Shown here: positions 58,686-64,000 of the stretch, piece by piece | Layout: each line of letters begins with the position of its first letter | Numbering within the stretch: position 1 is the first letter of the stretch | Assembly (NCBI GenBank): GCA_003255065.1 | Contig: QAOA01000431.1 | Coordinates: 248,001-312,000, forward strand | Direction of reading: 5' to 3' | From: Cercis canadensis | Taxonomy: Eukaryota; Streptophyta; Magnoliopsida; Fabales; Fabaceae | DNA length: 64,000 bases | The notes under the pieces: generated by a model | Seen by the model: only the letters and a program-made list of their open reading frames with translations | Told to the model about the DNA's origin: nothing | The model's database searches: none | Translations under genes and position numbers: made by a program

Positions 58686-58716
58686 CTCCCCCCACACTTT
58701 CATGCTAAATGAAATG
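58686..58716 (-). other. Purine tract with small stem-loop (module C)
   Basis: Sense strand: TTTCAT, loop TTAGC, ATGAAA, running directly into AGTGTGGGGGGAGGG. The purine tract matches modules A and B, but the stem-loop differs in sequence and spacing. Confidence 0.55.
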
Positions 58717-58794
58717 GGTGATATATATCACCCATCCAGCCACAGTAGGAATTAACAGGTATGACAGAATTTATTCATTGGCCGTAGCACCATA

Positions 58795-58831
58795 AAAAAA
58801 AAAAANAAAAAAAAAAAAAAAAAAAAAAAAA
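58795..58831. repeat. Poly-A run containing an N
   Basis: About 36 A with N at 58806; length is not reliable. Confidence 0.85.
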
Positions 58832-59404
58832 ATTCCAGTAAACCAATAATGTTGCTCATAGCACAATGCAACAGTAGCAACTTCAAATTCCCCACAACAA
58901 TGCTAAAAGTACAGGAAAGAGCAATTTCAGTAAATGCACAAGTCTCACAACAAGACTTTAATAGTGGCAGTACCCACAGGCAATCAAGCAATCTAAAGAC
59001 CAATTCTTGTAGAAAATTAGCAAAAACACCAATTCCCGCAACAGGAAATACAGAGCAGAAAAAATCCCCCACATTCCCTCACCAAATAAACAGGAAGTGC
59101 CCAATAAAGCATAGTAAAAACGCAGTTAAGCAGTAAGAAAGAAAAGCAAGAGTGAAGAGAGAGAACATACCTGTGGGTGGAGGGAAGAAAATGAATTTGT
59201 GCGAAGTAAAGAACTCAACTCAATGCCTAAGGTGAGATGCAGTGTGAGAGTGGAATTAAGCAAGAAATTGGAACTTTTGAGAGAAGGGTTGGGCCAGAAA
59301 TGGGTGAGGGAGTGCCGGAGGGGTTAAGGATTTGGGGGAAATTGAGAGGAAATTGGAGATTTCTGAAATGGAGGAATTACCCACGAAAAGGGAAATTTTA
59401 AGTG

Positions 59405-59910
59405 CCACTGCGACACGGCCACAACACGGCCGTGTTACGTGGGCGTGTTGGGTCTGAGAGGGAAACACGGGGTGAATACGTGTGTGTCAGAGGGCGTGCT
59501 AATGGACATGGGGATGAACACAGCCGTGTTTCGGGCCGTGTTGCAAGAGTGAAAACCCTCTTAAGTGACACGGGATGAACACGGCCGTGTTCAATGGCCA
59601 TGTTGCGTGGCATGGGATGCTTTAATACTCACCTGGGGTGGACATGGCCGTGTGTTAGCTAGATACATCCTGGACAATAGACACGGCCACAAACACGACC
59701 ATGTCATTGACCGTGTTCCTCTCCTGAACTCCCTGTATAGTCCACACGCTTGGTGACACGGCCATGTTCACTGACCGTGTTCTCTCCTTGGATGCTCGAG
59801 AATAAACACGGGGACATACACGGCCATGTCATTGGCCGTGTTGTCCACTTATAGTCTCTGTGAGGTTCACACGGGGTAGAACACGCCTGTGCTTCTGCCC
59901 ATGTTCTGCA
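59405..59910. repeat. CACGGCCGTG palindromic repeat cluster, internal copy
   Basis: At least twelve full or half copies (ACACGGCCGTGT, ACATGGCCGTGT, ACACGGCCATGT and GGCCGTGTT) across 500 bp between integrase and the third reading region. Irregular spacing of about 30-70 bp. The same words occur in this element's LTR and in the solo LTR at 7226-7637. Confidence 0.8.
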
Positions 59911-60067
59911 CTCTGATCTTAAAATCAAAATTGCACCCTGCAGACATGCCTCAAACAACACCTACATACTAAAAAAAAAATGGAAACAACTAAGACAATT
60001 TAAGAGAATAATTCAATCCAAAGCATAAAGGGAAATGAAAACAAAAGCAAAGCACTAAAATTCTTTT

Positions 60068-60079
60068 GGGTTGCCTCCC
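60068..60079 (-). other. Conserved GGGAGGCAACCC block after integrase
   Basis: Sense GCGCTTGTTGGGAGGCAACC follows the end of pol. I recall this phrase as strongly conserved at this place in plant Athila-type elements. GTTG and CAAC can pair around GGAGG, giving a 4-bp stem. Confidence 0.6.
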
Positions 60080-63000
60080 AACAAGCGCTTCTTTAAAGTC
60101 AATTAGCTTGACTTGAGGATTGGGGAGCTACTGCATGGAGTCTTGGAGGTGACAGACATCCCTTGGTAGTTCTTGGATGCTAGCACCATGATACAACTTC
60201 AATCTCTGCCCATTGACCTTGAAGGTGCCTTTCTCTGGATGAGTGACCTCAACAGCGCCATGAGGAAATACTTGCTTAACCATGAAGGGGTCTGACCATC
60301 TAGACCTGAGTTTGCCTGGGAACAACCTTAAGCGCGAATTAAAGAGCAACACTTGGTCCCCAGGCTGAAACTCCTTGGATGATTTAATGCGCTGATCATG
60401 CCACTTCTTAGCCTTTTCCTTGTACAACCTTGAATTTTCATAGGCAACATCCCTCCATTCGGCCAGTTGGTTCAATTGGAGCAACCTCTTTTCACCTGCA
60501 TCACACAAGTCATAGTTGAGAGATTTTATAGCCCAAAAAGCCTTGTGCTCCAACTCTATTGGAAAATGACAGGACTTCCTATAAACAAGTTTGTACGGAG
60601 TGGTACCAATAGGGGTTTTGAAGCCTGTCCTATAAGCCCATAGAGCATCATCTAATTTTAAGGACCACTCCTTTCTAGATCACTCTATTGTCTTTTCCAT
60701 AATTCTTTTGAGTTCCCTATTCGTCACCTCTACTTGGCCACTAGTTTGGGGGTGATAGGAGGTAGCCACTTTATGAGTAACACCATATCTCTTCAGGGTA
60801 TTGGCTAACTGTTGGTTACAAAAGTAGGTGTCTCTATCACTAATGATGGCTCGTGGCGCTCCAAACCTAGCAAACAATGTCCTAAGGAACTTGACAACTA
60901 CCCTAGCATCATTGGTAGGCAAAGCCTGAGCTTCTACCCATTTAGATACGTAATCTACTACAACTAGGATATATTTGTTCCCATAGGATGAGGGAAAATG
61001 GTCAATGAAGTCAATCCCCCAGACATCGAAGACTTCACACACTAAGATGCTAGTCTAGGGCATTTCATCCTTCTTAGAAATGTTACCTGTGCGCTGACAA
61101 TCGTCACATTGCTTCACATACTTGTGAGTATCCTTGAATAAAGTAGGCCAATAAAAACCGACTCCAGGACCTTCCTTGCTGTCCCATTGGCGTGATAATG
61201 TCCTCCAGTTGGACCCTTGTGGCAGTGCTCCAAGATGCTTTCCATTTCGGGATAGGCGATACAACACCTTATTATTTGGTCTGCACAAATACGAAATAGA
61301 TAGGGATCCTCCCAAAGGTAGTACTTCAAATCAGAGAAGAATTTCTTCTTCTGAGAATAAGTTAACTCCTTTGGAAGAACCCTACCTGCAAGATAGTTAG
61401 CAAAATCAGTAAACCAGGGGATATCCCTCCACTCAACCTCACATAAGTGTTTGTTTTGAAAGGTATCGTGTAAGTCCTCTTCCACTAACTCCCCTTGAGC
61501 TGGGAATTCCAGACGAGACAAATGGTCCTCTGCTAGGTTCTTGGATCCCTTACGATCTCAGATTTCTAGGTCGAATTCCTGCAATAACAAAACCCAGAGT
61601 ATTAGACGAGATTTAGCATCATTTTTAGTCAAAAGGTACCTCAATGCTGAATGATCAGAATACACAATGACTTTAGACAAAATCAAATAAGATCGAAATT
61701 TGTCCAAGGAGAAAACCACTGCAAGCAATTCTTTCTCAGTAGTAGTGTAATTCTTCTGAGCATCAATCAAAGTTTTACTTGCATAATAGATGGGTCGGAA
61801 ATGCTTGTCCCTATGCTGCCCCAAAACTATTCCCACTGCAAAATCACTTGCATCACACATTAGTTCAAATGGTGATGACTAATCAGGTGTAATCATAATG
61901 GGGGCCGTAGTCAATTTGTCCTTTAAGGTGCTAAATGCAAGCAAGCAATCCTCATCAAAGACAAAAGGGACTTCATTTTCGAGCAATCTAGTAAGGGGTC
62001 TAGCTATCTTGGAGAAATTCTTGATAAATCTTCTATAAAAGCCAGCATGACCTAGAAAGCTCCTGATTGCGGTAACAGAGGTAGGAGGTGGCAATTTAGC
62101 AATGGTCTCTACTTTTGCCCTGTCTACCTCTATACCCTTACTAGAAATCTTGTGGCCTAGCACTATACCTTCTTGTACCATAAAATGACATTTCTCCCAA
62201 TTCAAGACCAGGTTAGTCTCCTCACACCTCTCAAGTAATCTGGTCAAGTTATCCAAACACAAATCGAAGGAATTGCCAAAGACAGAGAAGTCATCCATAA
62301 ACACCTCCATAGTGTCCTCAACCAATCTATCGAAGATTGCCATCATACACATCTGAAAAGTGGCGGAGGCATTACACAACCCAAATGGCATTCTCCTATA
62401 AGCAAATGTACTGTAGGGACATGTGAAAGTTGTCTTCTCCTAGTCTTCTGGGGTGATAGGTATTTGGAAATACCCTGACATGCCATCAAGAAAACAATAA
62501 AAGGCATGTCCAGCCATACGCTCCAAAATCTGATCTATTAACGGTAAAGGGAAGTGATCCTTGCTGGTGGCATCATTTAACTTCCAATAGTCTATACAGA
62601 CTCTCCACCCTGTGACCGTCCTCATTGGCACTAATTCATTTCTCTCATTGGGTACCACTGTCATGCCCCCTTCTTTGGCACCACTTGCACCGGACTAACC
62701 CATGAACTGTCAGCAATGGGGTAAATGATTCCTGCATCCAGAAGTTTGATCACCTCCTTTTTCACCACTTCTTTCATGTTCGGATTCATCCTTTGCTGTG
62801 GCTGCACCAAAGGTTTGCAATTTTCTTCTAATGCAATCTTGTGGGTGCAAAATGAAGGGCTGACTCATTTCATGTCTGAGATTTTCCATGCTATAGCTTT
62901 CTTGTGAGTTTTAGGCACATCCAAGAGCTTCCCTTTTTGTTCCTTTGTCAAGTTTGCTGCAATGATTACAAGCAACTTGGAGTTTTCCGCTAGGAAAGCA

Positions 63001-64000
63001 TATTCCAAGTGCTCTGGAAGTTGTTTTAGCTCCAACTCTGGCGGTTCCTCAATGGATGGCTTGATTCTGATTCTGTTCCCCTCAATCCTCTCCAGAGATG
63101 TGTCTCTGGTCAATGGTTTCTGGGCTTGCATGTGTGCCACATGCTCCCTAATCTCAGCATGATCTATCTCTTCCTCTCCCTGCATGATACATGTTTCCAG
63201 TGCATCTCTTATGAAGATTTCTTGCATACATTGAAACACACACGAGTCAATAGTATCAACATAAAAACATGTATCATCAGTACTCATTTTGTGTTTCATG
63301 GCCTCAGATATTTTAAATATCACTTGCTCGTCGCTCACTCTCAAAGTTAGCTTGCCACCATGAAAGTCAATGATGGCTTTAGCCATAGTAAGAAACGGTC
63401 GGCCTAGAAGCAAGGGTACTTCCACATCTTCATCCATATCCATGATCACAAAATCAACCGGGAAAATGAATTTATCAACTTTCACTAGGATATCCTCTAT
63501 TATCCCATTGGGATAGGTGATAAATCTATCTGCTAGCTGAATACTCATCCTAGTGGGAGTCGGTTCTCCAAGTCCCAGTCTCTTAAACATATAATAAGGC
63601 ATTAAATTTATGCTAGCTCCTAAATCCGCTAATGCCTTATCAACAGATAAACTACCAATGTTGCAGGGAATAGTAAAACTCCCTGGATCTTTAATCTTCC
63701 GTGGTAGCTTGTTTTGAACTATGGCAGAGCATTCCGCATTTAGAGTCACCATAGACAGCTGCTCGAGCTTGCTCTTGTTGGAAAGGAGATCCTTCAAAAA
63801 TTTAGCATATTTTGGCATTTGTGAAAGGGCTTCCACAAAAGGAATATTTATGTGCAACTGTTTAAACAGCTCAAGAAACTTGCCAAATTGCTCCTTCTTT
63901 TTATCTCTTGCCAGCCTGCTCGGGTAAGGGATAGGTGGCTGGTATTCTTTTACCACTCTCTTCTTCGGTTCTTCTACCTTTTCCGAAACAGGTTCTCCCA

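Larger units (their letters stand above)
54578..64000 (-). mobile_element. Athila-type Gypsy element, 3' LTR to gag end, cut by window end
   Basis: Long Ty3/Gypsy Athila element on the minus strand. From the right: gag tail and protease (about 62.9-64.0 kb; PYPSRLARDKKKEQF, DLGASINLMP), reverse transcriptase and RNase H (about 61.6-62.7 kb; [31 protein letters not shown]), and integrase (about 60.1-61.3 kb; [34 protein letters not shown]). Then comes a conserved GGGAGGCAACCC block at 60068-60079, a CACGGCCGTG repeat zone (59405-59905), a third reading region (57.1-58.7 kb), purine tracts, and the 3' LTR. The presumed left target duplication is GTGTG (54573-54577). The 5' LTR lies beyond the window. 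It is broken in several places (around eight or more), so it is not intact, though less worn than the 30-38 kb fossils. Confidence 0.93.

Overview
The window is eudicot-type plant nuclear DNA: AT-rich, full of nested LTR retrotransposons, long-TIR MITEs and microsatellites, with sparse spliced genes. The genus cannot be fixed from sequence alone. Five single Ns are present; three of them sit between near-identical direct copies, which points to a draft assembly in which overlapping contig ends or two haplotypes were laid end to end.

Layout. 1-157 is the tail of an Athila-type LTR inserted into a decayed Copia element (158-4424). The Copia element itself cut an unrecognised host exon (4427-4555). 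4683-5863 is a TIR element with Mutator-like features that carries a PHD-finger fragment. 6153-9671 (minus) is a two-exon gene for a mitochondrial DNL/Zim17-type zinc-finger protein; its 3 kb intron holds a fold-back MITE split by a solo LTR, and a 169-bp perfect tandem duplication. 12495-20567 is a FAR1/MULE-transposase-related pseudogene, split by a young Reina-type chromovirus (12575-17461) and a hAT-type MITE (18449-19138). 21.7-24.3 kb holds a LINE RNase H remnant, an LTR scrap and a Mutator-type MITE. 24442-25045 (minus) is a small B3-domain gene. 25951-27188 is a TIR element carrying an ATL RING-H2 fragment. 28249-28636 is a broken LRR receptor-kinase start. 29303-29565 is a tandem array of palindromic hairpins just upstream of a TATA box. 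30.0-38.5 kb is a stack of Tat/Athila-type Gypsy fossils with an Ogre-like solo LTR inside. 39062-39740 is a hAT MITE. 41222-46425 is a 5.2 kb inverted-repeat element carrying pieces of at least three host genes (LRK10-like kinase, RRP5, SAM methyltransferase). 48.1-53.1 kb is an endogenous caulimovirid relic arranged as an inverted repeat, itself hit by a TIR element carrying a folate-biopterin transporter fragment and by a MITE. From about 53.3 kb there is a retroelement 5' LTR, primer-binding site and leader, into which a long Athila element (minus strand, 54578 to the window end) is inserted.

The strongest theme is gene-fragment capture. Four separate TIR or fold-back elements in 64 kb carry recognisable pieces of host genes, three of them with plausible 8-9 bp target-site duplications. 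The strongest unexplained signals are the hairpin array at 29.3-29.6 kb, the covarying stem-loop plus purine-tract modules of the Athila element, and a CACGGCCGTG palindromic motif shared by two unrelated LTR families.

Only two host genes look possibly functional: the DNL zinc-finger gene, which has lost one expected zinc ligand, and the B3 gene, whose splice-junction phase is not settled.
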